64,000 bases of DNA from the NCBI RefSeq assembly GCF_024519435.1, contig NZ_JALJRZ010000002.1, positions 434,001 through 498,000 of the forward strand, read 5' to 3'. This stretch comes from Terrabacter sp. Ter38. Lineage in GTDB: Bacteria; Actinomycetota; Actinomycetes; Actinomycetales; Dermatophilaceae. Numbering within the stretch: the stretch's first letter is position 1; each line of letters begins with the position of its first letter. The translations under genes were made by a program, and so were the position numbers. Below the pieces are notes generated by a model that saw only the letters and a program-made list of their open reading frames with translations, was not told where the DNA came from and made no database searches. Shown in pieces: positions 19,023 through 27,314 of the stretch.

Positions 19023-19244
19023 CAACAGAGGGGAGCCGAAGTGACGCACGTCGACGGGCCATACACCGGCGTTCCCTAGGGCCTGATCGGTGGACCTGGG
19101 TCCACTACGCGGTCGGTGTTGTAGCGAGGCCTTCCTCGACCCGAATACCGCTCATGGAGTGTGGCAGCTGTAATCCAAGCCGGGTCCACATCGGCGAGAT
19201 CCTGGGGATCTTTGCTGCGGCGACTTGGGACTGCCCCGGCGAGG

Positions 19245-20264
19245 TCACTCGGAAGTCCAGGTCTTCCCCACCGCCAGCACGTAGCGCCGCTGCATGCGCC
19301 CAGCCCACCGGGCGAGCTCCGGCTGTGCAGCGCACGCGTCGAAGAAGTCCTCGTGCGACCAGTAGGCGACCGGGGTGTGTGGCTGGCATGCTGCGATCGT
19401 CTGCACGACCTTCCTCGCGTTCCGGTCATCTTGGCGACCTAGAACGACCGCCAAGGTCCGATGCACCTCGTGCCGACGGCGCAGCCCGTGTCGGCGCAAC
19501 GAGTCCGTCAACAGGACGGAGCGCAGGAACTGGCTACCACCGGCGGCGACGATGCGGGTCATCGACCCCTCGTCCAGCCCGGCCGAGGCCAGCTGGGTGG
19601 CGTACCGCTCCCACGTGACCTTCTTGGCCGAGAACGTGTCGACGTACTTGACCTCGACCGAAACCAGCAGGCTCTCTCCTTCCTGCAGCCGCAGGTACGC
19701 GGCGATGTCGAAACCGGAGCGGTCCCCGGTGTGGAGGTCCCTGGGCGGGAACCACTCGGCCTCGATGCCGCCCAGGTCATGCGAGGGGGTCTGGGTGTCG
19801 GCAAGGTCTTCGAGGGAGGCCACCTGCTGTCCGGTCAACGCGGCGAAGACCCGGGCGGTCGCTGCCGGGTGTTCACGCAGTTCGCCTGCGATGCTGAAGG
19901 CCAGCGGCTGGCTGGAGAGCAGGTTCCGCCACAGGCGGTCGTCCTCGGCGAGGCCGCCGAGGGTCTGAAGCTGGGCCAGCCGGGCATCCGCGTAGGACTT
20001 CGCGGCCGGGGACATCAGGTTGAGCCCTTCAGCCTTCGCAGATCGCCCGTCGAACTCGGGTGCGAGGCAACTGCCCAGAACCGGGTAGCGCTTCGCTGCT
20101 CCACGGTGCGTAGGTGGCCCGGCGGGCCAGCCAAGTTCCTTCTCGCGCCAATCGGATTGGTGCGCTCGGTGCGCTGCCACGGCGGCGCTGCGGTCGCGCG
20201 GGGATTCGGACTCCATCGGGCCAGTGTGACCCACGTCCTTTGACGTCGGGCGACTATCGCTCAT
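19245..20264 (-). CDS. PD-(D/E)XK nuclease-like protein (PGN_0703-like)
   Basis: A soluble protein of about 339 residues. Near the centre it has the PD-(D/E)XK signature: GDRSGFDIAAYLRLQEGESL followed by LVSVEVKYVDTFSAKKVTWE, with Asp in GFDIA and E-x-K in VEVKY. This resembles the PGN_0703-type putative restriction endonuclease family found in many bacteria. The C-terminus (YWSHEDFFDACAAQPELARW) is conserved-looking and helical. The start is uncertain: ATG at 20264 or 20216, neither with a good ribosome site. It stands alone between IS110 copy 1 and the propeller gene, in the accessory region. A role in defence or repair is plausible, but nothing nearby completes a known restriction system. 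Confidence 0.7.
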   Translation of the reverse strand: MSDSRPTSKDVGHTGPMESESPRDRSAAVAAHRAHQSDWREKELGWPAGPPTHRGAAKRYPVLGSCLAPEFDGRSAKAEGLNLMSPAAKSYADARLAQLQTLGGLAEDDRLWRNLLSSQPLAFSIAGELREHPAATARVFAALTGQQVASLEDLADTQTPSHDLGGIEAEWFPPRDLHTGDRSGFDIAAYLRLQEGESLLVSVEVKYVDTFSAKKVTWERYATQLASAGLDEGSMTRIVAAGGSQFLRSVLLTDSLRRHGLRRRHEVHRTLAVVLGRQDDRNARKVVQTIAACQPHTPVAYWSHEDFFDACAAQPELARWAGRMQRRYVLAVGKTWTSE

Positions 20265-20469
20265 CGGCATCATGTGGGTGAGACGCACGCGCCCGGCAGG
20301 CGGCGAAAGGACGCGGCTCGCGTCAGCGGCGACGCGCACCACGAGGCCGGTGATGACCTAGACCACGGGGATTCCGCCGGTCCAAGACATTCTCCCGCCG
20401 CTGCAGTGTGCAGTCGCCACACTGGAGGGAGCGGGCTCCCCTTGAGCCCCAGGTTCGGAGGGACTCAGC

Positions 20470-22527
20470 ATGAGATGGCAACTCACCACCGCCCTCGTCC
20501 TGGCCACATCGATGGTGACCATCGGCTGCGTGGCTACACCGTCCGGCGCGGAACCGGGCGATCCCGGCGCCACGACGCTGGCCAGTGTCAACGCGTCGGG
20601 GCACGTCTCGGTCGGCACCCCTTCCGCTCCGGACCTCGCCGGTGCGATCGCGTTTTCGTCCACTGCCTCAGACCTTGTCACTGGCGACCGTAACGGGGTT
20701 GCCGACGTGTTCCTGTTCGGTCCCGGCTGGGGTGACAACTACTTCGCCCCGCCTTACTCCATGGAGCTTTACGGCGGGGAAGCATTCAACGGAGCGAGCA
20801 GCGAGCCGTCCCGGCCGAAGACGCTCGTTTTCTCGTCGAAGGCCAGCAACATCGTGACGCCGGACACCAATGGAGTTCAGGACGTCTTCGCCGACTGGGA
20901 TGAGGGTGATCCCCCCTCTCGGCTCAGTCAGTCAAGCGTGGGAGCTCAGGCCAACGGTCCGAGCAGCCACCCATCGGCGAGCGAGGGCAGCATCCAGTTC
21001 ACCGCCATCACGGTCGCGTTCCAGTCGGCGGCCACGAACTTGGTCTCGGGAGACACGAATGGCGCGACCGACGTCTTCGTGTCCCGCGCTGGCCGGTTGA
21101 CCCGGGCGAGTGTGACCAGTGACGAGCGTCAGGCCACCGGTTCAAGCACCGAGCCCAAGGTCACGAGTGACGGTCTGCTCGTGGTCTTCACGTCGTCCGC
21201 ACCGGACCTCGTGTCGGGCGACACGAATGGCGTGACCGACATCTTCGTCAGAGACCTGAAGGCCGGAACGACGAGCCGTGTTGACGTGTCCAGCTCGGGA
21301 GGCCAGGCGTCGCGTGCGAGCTCTCAACCAGACATCAGCGCCGACGGCAGGTTCGTGGCATTCACGTCCGCAGACGCCGGGCTGACAGGGGGCGCAACGG
21401 CATCTGCCGCCCAGATCTACGTGCGCGACCGTGTGGCCGGGACGACGAGGCGCGTCAGCGTGTCGACCTCCGGCGAACCCGGCAACGGCGCCTCATCGCA
21501 GCCGGCGATCAGTGGTGACGGACGATACGTCGCCTTCACGTCGTCCGCTTCGAACCTTGTACCGGCAGACACCAACGGGCTCACCGACGTCTTCTTGCAC
21601 GATCTGAGCACCGGCACCACCACACGCGAGAGCGTCTCCTCGAGCGGGGCGCAGTCCAGAAGCAGAAGCCACTCACCCGACCTGGGGTACGGCTCGATGC
21701 TCGCGTTCCTCTCTGAACCGCACGGCGGGCTCGTGCCGGGGGACACCAGTCAGACTGTCCTGCTGCGTCGACCGGACGCCCCTGCTACCACCTTCGGCGA
21801 CTTCGATAGGGATGGCCTGTCGGACGTCATCGCGCGCACGGGCAAGGGTGAACTGCGCCTCTTCCGTGGCTCAGGAGCCGGGCTCGCCCCCTCGACCCGC
21901 ATCGGAGCCTCCGGTTGGAATGCCATGGCAGACATCACCAGGCACGGAGACTTCAACTCCGACGGACGTGAGGACGTCATTGCGAGTGAGAAATCAACCG
22001 GAGCCCTCTGGCTGTACCCCGGCACCAGAACCTATCTAGCCCCCAGGCTTCAGATCGGGGCCCGTGGCTGGAACGGCATGCGTGAGGTCACCGCTGTCGG
22101 CGACTTCACCCGCGACGGCAAACCCGACCTCGTGGCTGTCCAGGCGAACACCGGCGACCTCTACCTCTACCCCGGTCGAGGCACCGGCTTGGAGAAACGA
22201 CGCATCATCGGCCATGGTGGCTGGAACGGGATGGACGAACTCATCGGAATCGGAGACCCCAACGCCGATGGATACGCCGACCTCATCGCTCGACAACGGT
22301 CAACTGGTGAGCTCTGGCTCTACCCCGGCACCTCCACGGCGACCAGGTTCTTGCATCGCGAACTGCTCGAGGGAGGCTGGAACAGCAAACGAGCCCTCGC
22401 AGCAGTGGGCGACTTCGACCGCGACGGCGACCCCGACATCGCCGGCATCCGAAACTCGACCTCTCGCCTCGAGGTCGGACCGGCCACAGTGGCAGGCTTC
22501 ACCTCCACCGTGAGCGCAATTCTTTAA
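20470..22527 (+). CDS. Secreted PD40/FG-GAP beta-propeller protein (intact paralogue)
   Basis: A 685-residue exported protein. The N-terminus MRWQLTTALVLATSMVTIGC is a signal peptide with a possible but imperfect lipobox (TIGC). Residues about 45-420 carry PD40-like blades with phrases such as SSASNLVPADTNGLTDVF, ISGDGRYVAFTS and VRDLKAGTTSRVDVSSSG. Residues 435-680 are five FG-GAP/VCBS blades (GDFDRDGLSDVIART, LWLYPGTRTYLAPRLQIGA, GWNGMREVTAVGDF). The ribosome site GGAGGG precedes the ATG at 20470. Same domain order and length as the frameshifted gene at 10089-12187, on the opposite strand 8 kb away. Calcium-binding DxDxDG-like loops (DFDRDGDPD) suggest an extracellular calcium-stabilised propeller. 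The ligand is unknown. Confidence 0.85.
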   Translation: MRWQLTTALVLATSMVTIGCVATPSGAEPGDPGATTLASVNASGHVSVGTPSAPDLAGAIAFSSTASDLVTGDRNGVADVFLFGPGWGDNYFAPPYSMELYGGEAFNGASSEPSRPKTLVFSSKASNIVTPDTNGVQDVFADWDEGDPPSRLSQSSVGAQANGPSSHPSASEGSIQFTAITVAFQSAATNLVSGDTNGATDVFVSRAGRLTRASVTSDERQATGSSTEPKVTSDGLLVVFTSSAPDLVSGDTNGVTDIFVRDLKAGTTSRVDVSSSGGQASRASSQPDISADGRFVAFTSADAGLTGGATASAAQIYVRDRVAGTTRRVSVSTSGEPGNGASSQPAISGDGRYVAFTSSASNLVPADTNGLTDVFLHDLSTGTTTRESVSSSGAQSRSRSHSPDLGYGSMLAFLSEPHGGLVPGDTSQTVLLRRPDAPATTFGDFDRDGLSDVIARTGKGELRLFRGSGAGLAPSTRIGASGWNAMADITRHGDFNSDGREDVIASEKSTGALWLYPGTRTYLAPRLQIGARGWNGMREVTAVGDFTRDGKPDLVAVQANTGDLYLYPGRGTGLEKRRIIGHGGWNGMDELIGIGDPNADGYADLIARQRSTGELWLYPGTSTATRFLHRELLEGGWNSKRALAAVGDFDRDGDPDIAGIRNSTSRLEVGPATVAGFTSTVSAIL

Positions 22528-22720
22528 CTGACTTCGACAACCCGCGGGCTCAAGGGCTACGGCCCAACCCGCACGGGGTAGGTCGGCTCGCGGCGAAGTG
22601 ACGCACTTCGAACGCGAGGGAACGATTAGCGGAAGAGGTCGGTAGCCAGAGACTTTCCCGTTAAGTCGGGCTTGCCGGATTTCGAGGTGTAGTCCGGCGA
22701 CGATCCCTACGCTGACGTCC

Positions 22721-23958
22721 ATGACGTGGCATCAGGGGCGAGGCGTGCGAGCGGGTGTTTGGGGGCTGCTGATTACTGCGGTGCTGGCCGGCTGCACGGC
22801 GGCGCCATCGGCTCCGTCTGCTTCCAGCGCCCCAGCGGGGCTGCCGCCGACCAGCGCCGGCCAGACGACCCCGCAAGTCACGACGACCGTGACCGTGCCG
22901 GTCGCCGCGGAACCCGCGCGCACTTGCGCCTTGGCCTTCGCCCTTGTTGGCGCCGGCAGGCCGCAGCAGGCTCTGAAGCAGCTCGAGGACGCCAGCAGTC
23001 CACAAGTCCTTGGCGATCCCGTGTGTCGCGATCTGACGACCCGGGCAAGAGCTGCCGTCTCGGCATCCGCCGCCGCCGCTAAACATGTCGCTACGCCGCA
23101 GCCTCGCGTTCAGGTAACAAGGACGCCACCAACGCTGCGGCGAACGAGTACGCGGCGCACCTAGAGGGGCACCCAGAAGAGCTCGAGCGAGTCGTGCCGG
23201 CCATCTTGAAGGTAGTCGCGCAGACGGAGCCGCTGGTGGTGCTCGCCGCTCTTACGCACGTGCTTTGCGCGACCGCGGCCAAGGTGCAGCAGCGACCGAT
23301 AGGAGGAGGGCCCTCGGGGTGCGTGGCGTTCACCGGGTCGTTTGTGAACCCTTCGTTCATGACGGTCGTCGACGTGCGCGACAAGGAGGACAAGCCGTTG
23401 CAGCCGCCCGAGATCACGACGGTCGACGGGAGGTCCTACCTCGACTTCGACGCGAGAATGGACTCTTTCTATATGGGTGATACGCGGCCACGCATGTGGA
23501 TCGTCAAGCCCAATGACCCTGCGGATTCCGAGGCCCTGGCCAGCGATCTGAACCACATGCTCCTAGATCGGGTCGATAGGCCGGGCGCCCCAGTCGCGCA
23601 CATCAAGGTTCACGACGTCATCTCGGAACCCGCGGGCGACTCCACGGCGGCGCGCGGGGTCCTGCGGATTGTGAACTACGTGTATGCCGACCGGGTGGAT
23701 ATCTTCTACCCGGACCCCGAGAAGGAGAAGGCCCTCCTCGCTGCGAAGACGCTGGCGGAGAAGCTCATTATCCGAATGCGAGAGACCGAAGTCGACAAGT
23801 TGGCACGCGGCGAGCGGCGAGAGTTTCTCGTCAGCGCGGTAGACGGACCCCGTGCCCTGCTTTCCTCTCTGCGGGCACTAGCCCTGCAGGACCAAGAACT
23901 ACTTGGCGCGTGGCGCGATGACTGGGGCGGTCTTGGTGAGGAAGTCGCCGCCGGCTGA
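22721..23958 (+). pseudogene. Lipoprotein-type gene split by a one-base frameshift
   Basis: The first part (22721 to about 23095) encodes a lipoprotein: MTWHQGRGVRAGVWGLLITA followed by VLAGCTAAPSAPS with the lipobox LAGC, then a helical stretch ALVGAGRPQQALKQLEDASS. The reading then needs the -1 frame, which has no start codon between the TAA at 23080 and a GTG at 23194 yet is clearly coding: NKDATNAAANEYAAHLEGHP and ELERVVPAILKVVAQTEPL. It continues to the stop at 23958 with MDSFYMGDTRPRMWIVKPND and DRVDIFYPDPEKEKALLAAK. Joined, the protein is about 412 residues, probably anchored outside the membrane. If the break is real, the downstream half could only be made from GTG 23194. No known domain recognised. 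Confidence 0.6.
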
Positions 23959-24166
23959 GCCACAGGCTTGTCGCAGCGCGGCAGGAAGCCCTCCATTCAC
24001 CAACGGCTATGCTCGCGACCCCGGGTCCACCGGACGTCTCGGCGGCCGGGCATCCGCGAGTACGCGACGTCGACACTGACGATGGTCGGCGCCGAATCCT
24101 CGCTTCAATGGACGCTGGATGCCGCCTCCGGCTGTCGCCAGTCACTGCCTCGGTCCGGACGTTCGA

Positions 24167-24396
24167 CTCGCGGCTGCTAGACGATTGCCGTCAGGATCGG
24201 TGTCTGGCCAGACTCGGTCCAGGTGTCCGGCGGGAGGCTCTCTTCGCGGCTGCCCACCTCGTGGGGTGTGGCTCTCTTCCGGTCTGCAGTCCGTCGGGCA
24301 CCGTGACGAGGCGTGGCTCGAAAGGGGACTGCCCAGCTCGTAGCAGCATTGCCCACCTCGCCGTCCCTGTCGGTTCGAGGCATGCAGGAGAACGTC
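24167..24396 (+). ncRNA. Candidate bridge RNA region of IS110 copy 2
   Basis: A 230-base non-coding left end sharing ordered blocks with copy 1 (see 17485-17726), including ccgtgacgaggcgtggctc near 24302-24320 and aggggactgccc just after. Segments between blocks differ, notably after cgcggctgcccacc, where copy 1 reads agggtgatc and copy 2 reads tcgtgg. Such differences are where target- or donor-binding loops would be expected. Structure not computed. Confidence 0.5.
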
Positions 24397-25581
24397 ATGG
24401 CGAAAGTGGTCATCGGGCTCGATCCCCACAAGCTGTCCGCGACGCTCGAGGTCGTTGACGACCGCGAGCGGTTGCTCGGTTCGGGCCGGTTCGGCACCGA
24501 CCAGGCGGGCTACGCCGCGATGCGGGCCTACGCGAAGGCGTGGCCGGAGCGGGTCTGGGCGGTCGAGGGCAGCAACGGTGCTGGCCGTCCTTTGGCGCAG
24601 CGGCTCCTCGAGGCCGGCGAGTACGTGGTGGACGTCCCGGCGAAGCTCGCCGCTCGGGTGCGGCTGTTCGACACCGGCCACAACCGCAAGACCGACGCGC
24701 GGGACGCGTACTCGATCGCGGTCGTCGCCGTGCGCACCGCCGGGCTTCGGGTGCTGCAGGTCGACGGTGAGCTCGAGGCGCTGCGGATGCTCGCCGACCG
24801 CCGTGAGGCGCTGTCCCACCGGCGGGTGCAGACTGTCAACCGGCTGCAGGCGTTGCTCGCGGAACTCCTTCCGGGACAGGCGAAGAAGGACATCCCCGCG
24901 GGGCAGGCCAAGGCCCTGCTCGCCTCTGTCCGCCCCCGCGACATCGCCGGGAAGACCCGTCGACGGATCGCCGCCGAAGAGCTCGCCGAGCTGGTCGCCC
25001 TCGATGCGAAGATCAAGAAGTCCAGCGCCGAGCTCAAGGCCATCGTCCTGGCCCGCGGGTCGCGTCTGATGGACCTGCGCGGTATCGGACCGGTCGTCGC
25101 GGCCCGCACACTGGCCGACGTCGGTGACGTGGCTAGGTTCGCCGACCGGAACCGGTTCGCGTCCTGGACCGGCACCGCGCCCTTGGACGCGTCCTCCGGC
25201 GAGCAGGACCGGCACCGGCTGTCGCGGGCGGGAGACCGGCGGATGAACCACATGATCCACATCGCCGCGATCAGCCAGATCCGTCTCGACAGCGACGGGC
25301 GGCCCTACTACTGGCGCAAGCGTGCAGAGGGCAAGAAGCCCCTCGAGGCGCTCCGGTGCTTGAAGCGCAGGATCTCCGACGCCCTGTTTCGCCAGCTGAT
25401 GGCTGATGCCCACAGGGCGGCTGGAGCGGGTCCGGGAGGGCACTGCGGGGCGACTCAAGAATCCAGCGCGGCCGGCTCACACCGCCTACCGGCACTTCGG
25501 TCAGCCACTTCCCGGACCCGCGCGACCGACGCTACGCCCGGCAGCTACCCCACGAAAGACCGACCGCCAAAGAGCCGTTGA
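24397..25581 (+). CDS. IS110-family transposase (DEDD recombinase), copy 2
   Basis: A 394-residue transposase closely related to copy 1. It has GLDPHKLSATLEVVDDRE (first Asp), VWAVEGSNGAGRPLAQRLLE (Glu), NRKTDARDAYSIAVVAVR (Asp pair), the HhH LMDLRGIGPVVAARTLADVG and WTGTAPLDASSGEQDRHRLS. All catalytic positions are present, so it may be active. The start ATG at 24397 has GGAG nine bases upstream; the longer frame from 24313 runs through the conserved non-coding end and is rejected. The C-terminal tail is 37 residues shorter than in copy 1. Confidence 0.92.
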   Translation: MAKVVIGLDPHKLSATLEVVDDRERLLGSGRFGTDQAGYAAMRAYAKAWPERVWAVEGSNGAGRPLAQRLLEAGEYVVDVPAKLAARVRLFDTGHNRKTDARDAYSIAVVAVRTAGLRVLQVDGELEALRMLADRREALSHRRVQTVNRLQALLAELLPGQAKKDIPAGQAKALLASVRPRDIAGKTRRRIAAEELAELVALDAKIKKSSAELKAIVLARGSRLMDLRGIGPVVAARTLADVGDVARFADRNRFASWTGTAPLDASSGEQDRHRLSRAGDRRMNHMIHIAAISQIRLDSDGRPYYWRKRAEGKKPLEALRCLKRRISDALFRQLMADAHRAAGAGPGGHCGATQESSAAGSHRLPALRSATSRTRATDATPGSYPTKDRPPKSR

Positions 25582-25857
25582 AGTCACCGCTTGACAACAG
25601 AAGGGAGCCGGTATGACGCAACTCGTGATGCATCTAGTCTCTGGGGTTGACGTGATCGTCTCGGATCGGACCGCTTCCCAAGCGGATCGGGACGCCACCG
25701 TGCTGGAATTCAGCTGTTTCTGGGTCCGCGCGGTGACACCGGCAGGAAGGACCCGGCGCCACGCGTGCCATTACCAACTCCTGTACGTCCGCGGCTCTAC
25801 GCTGCGGTGTGCCTCACGGCACGCAAGACAGAACGAGATGAACAGGGGAAGTCGATC

Positions 25858-26292
25858 ATGAATGCGAATGTCGTTGGGTTGGGCTGCGCACTACTGCTGA
25901 TGGCCGGTCTAGGCGGCTGCTCGGCGTCCGCTATGGCCGGCACGGCTCGGGCAGGCGTCACCACGCAAGCGCACTCGACGGACGCGGAACCCGTATCCGC
26001 GATCGACGCGAGCATTCCGGCCTCTCCAGCCGGTGACCGTGCGAACAATGGCCAAGTCAAGGATCCGAGCGAGGTCACGGCGTCGGAAGCATCCGCTGCC
26101 ATGGCGTCCCAGAGCGTGCAACGTGTCCTGATCGGTCTCTTGTGGAACGACCTCAGCAACGATAAACGGACGGATGCGTGCCAGGTCTGGAAGGCCTCGC
26201 CGGACCGGGCTGTGGAGCGGTTTGCGATCCACGACAAGGCCTTGCTGGAACGTGATGTGCTCGTCGCCTTCTTCACCGCTCACTGCGCATGA
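25858..26292 (+). CDS. Hypothetical lipoprotein
   Basis: A 144-residue exported protein. The signal MNANVVGLGCALLLMAGLGG ends in the lipobox LGGC. A low-complexity Ala/Ser/Thr linker follows (to about residue 75), then a short globular C-terminal part, SVQRVLIGLLWNDLSNDKR and ACQVWKASPDRAVERF, ending FFTAHCA. Two Cys in the domain (DACQ, AHC) could form a disulphide. The start ATG at 25858 has aggggaa about ten bases upstream. No homologous domain recognised; probably cell-surface anchored. Confidence 0.7.
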   Translation: MNANVVGLGCALLLMAGLGGCSASAMAGTARAGVTTQAHSTDAEPVSAIDASIPASPAGDRANNGQVKDPSEVTASEASAAMASQSVQRVLIGLLWNDLSNDKRTDACQVWKASPDRAVERFAIHDKALLERDVLVAFFTAHCA

Positions 26293-26394
26293 GCCCGACA
26301 AGGCACCAGTTCGCCGTGTGACGACGGGATCGACCAGCCGCTAGAGGGCCGGGCGAGTTGCATGCCTGTGTGGGATCTCGACAAACGAGCGTGG

Positions 26395-26940
26395 GGTGAC
26401 GGCTGTATCTCGCCGAGGAGAAGCATTCGGAGGCGGACGTTCTCGCGGTTTCGGTAGCCGCGTGCGCCCCGACGGTGCAGCTCGATGTCGCCGCTAGATG
26501 GCGTCGGCTTCCGCAGTTGTTCGCGCCGCTGGTGTCGAAGTAGCCGAGGAACTCGATGGGTCGCTGCTCCAGAGTGCGTCCCAGGCGGGCGACCTCGCGG
26601 ATCGGACACGTGGTGAAGGACTCGAGGATCTTCTCGGCGATCGCCCTTCCGGCGGCGTGGATGTCCTGGTGGTACGGAGCAGATCTGCTGCGCGCAGGCC
26701 AAGCCACTTAACCTCGGGATGATCCTCACGTTCGGCAGCGCCGGGACGGTGCGGACCCTCTCGGGCGGCGAACGCCAGCTCGAGCTGGCCCGTGCCTCCG
26801 GTCGGCGAGGTCCTCCGGTCCGGGCGCGGAGGATGTTGCGGATCCGATGGAGGGGGCCCTCTCGCCATGGGCTCTGGCCGCTGTCGTTCTGCTGCCCTCG
26901 TCGACGCACGTCGTCGACGACCCACGTGGCGACGTGAGGT
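26395..26940 (-). pseudogene. ISL3-family transposase remnant
   Basis: Pieces of one transposase lie in different leftward frames. From about 26935: HVATWVVDDVRRRGQND and REGPLHRIRNILRAR. Then QDIHAAGRAIAEKILESFTT, REVARLGRTLEQRPIEFLGY and FDTSGANN. Finally IELHRRGARGYRNRENVRLR near 26450. This order (VVDDVRRR, LYRIRN-like, AEKLL.SF, FDT...NG..EAI, IELHRRIARGFRNR) is the C-terminal half of ISL3-type transposases. At least three frame changes and the missing N-terminal half show it is a long-decayed fragment. Confidence 0.7.
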
Positions 26941-27314
26941 CGACTTGAGGCGGGGTGACCCTGTTGGCGTGTGTTTCGTTCCCAGCGGCCGCCTCACCGA
27001 GTCGGGCGCTCGCCTGCACCGCACCCCGGCTCTCCACGAGGCCGTGCCGAAGGTCGAGCCGGTAGGCGAGTTGGGGGAGGGCGCTTCTTACGCCCGTTTC
27101 CCGATCACGAGATGTCGGGGAGGTCAGGGCCGACGGTGGTCCGGCGCTGACCGGGCGCTGGGGGCGACTCCCGGAACCAAGTGTGGATTCCGTTCGAGAC
27201 AGATTTCGGCAAATGGGACATCTAGATCTCGACTTGGCTCTACCTTTGCCATCGGCAACTCGTGTGCCAACCCGCGCCCAGTAGAAGCGCGGCGTTTTCA
27301 CGTCAGGGGTGGAT
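26941..27314. other. Gap upstream of PrsW module
   Basis: No supportable gene. Part of it probably continues the decayed insertion sequence. The right end contains the ribosome site (aggggt) of the PrsW-like gene and presumably its promoter. Confidence 0.4.

Larger units (their letters stand above)
17485..19050 (+). mobile_element. IS110-family insertion sequence, copy 1
   Basis: The limits are inferred from where similarity with the second copy (24167-25620) begins and ends: ctcgcggctg(t/c)tagacgatt on the left and ttgacaacagaggggagccg...tgacgca on the right. No inverted repeats are visible, as expected for IS110. The element has a 242-base non-coding left end, one transposase gene and a short right end. 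The exact boundary may be off by a few bases because the core dinucleotide cannot be assigned from one insertion. Confidence 0.75.
24167..25620 (+). mobile_element. IS110-family insertion sequence, copy 2
   Basis: Same architecture and orientation as the copy at 17485-19050. Similarity starts at ctcgcggctgctagacgatt (24167) and ends around ttgacaacagaagggagccg (25591-25610) and tgacgca (to 25620). It is 6.7 kb from copy 1 and clearly diverged from it, so this is not a recent duplication but a second arrival or an old pair. Limits are approximate. Confidence 0.75.

Noticed and set aside
25613-25861. Rightward 82-codon frame directly after IS110 copy 2
   Set aside because: It begins inside the insertion sequence end and has no domain or coding-like composition. 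The lipoprotein start at 25858 is better supported.
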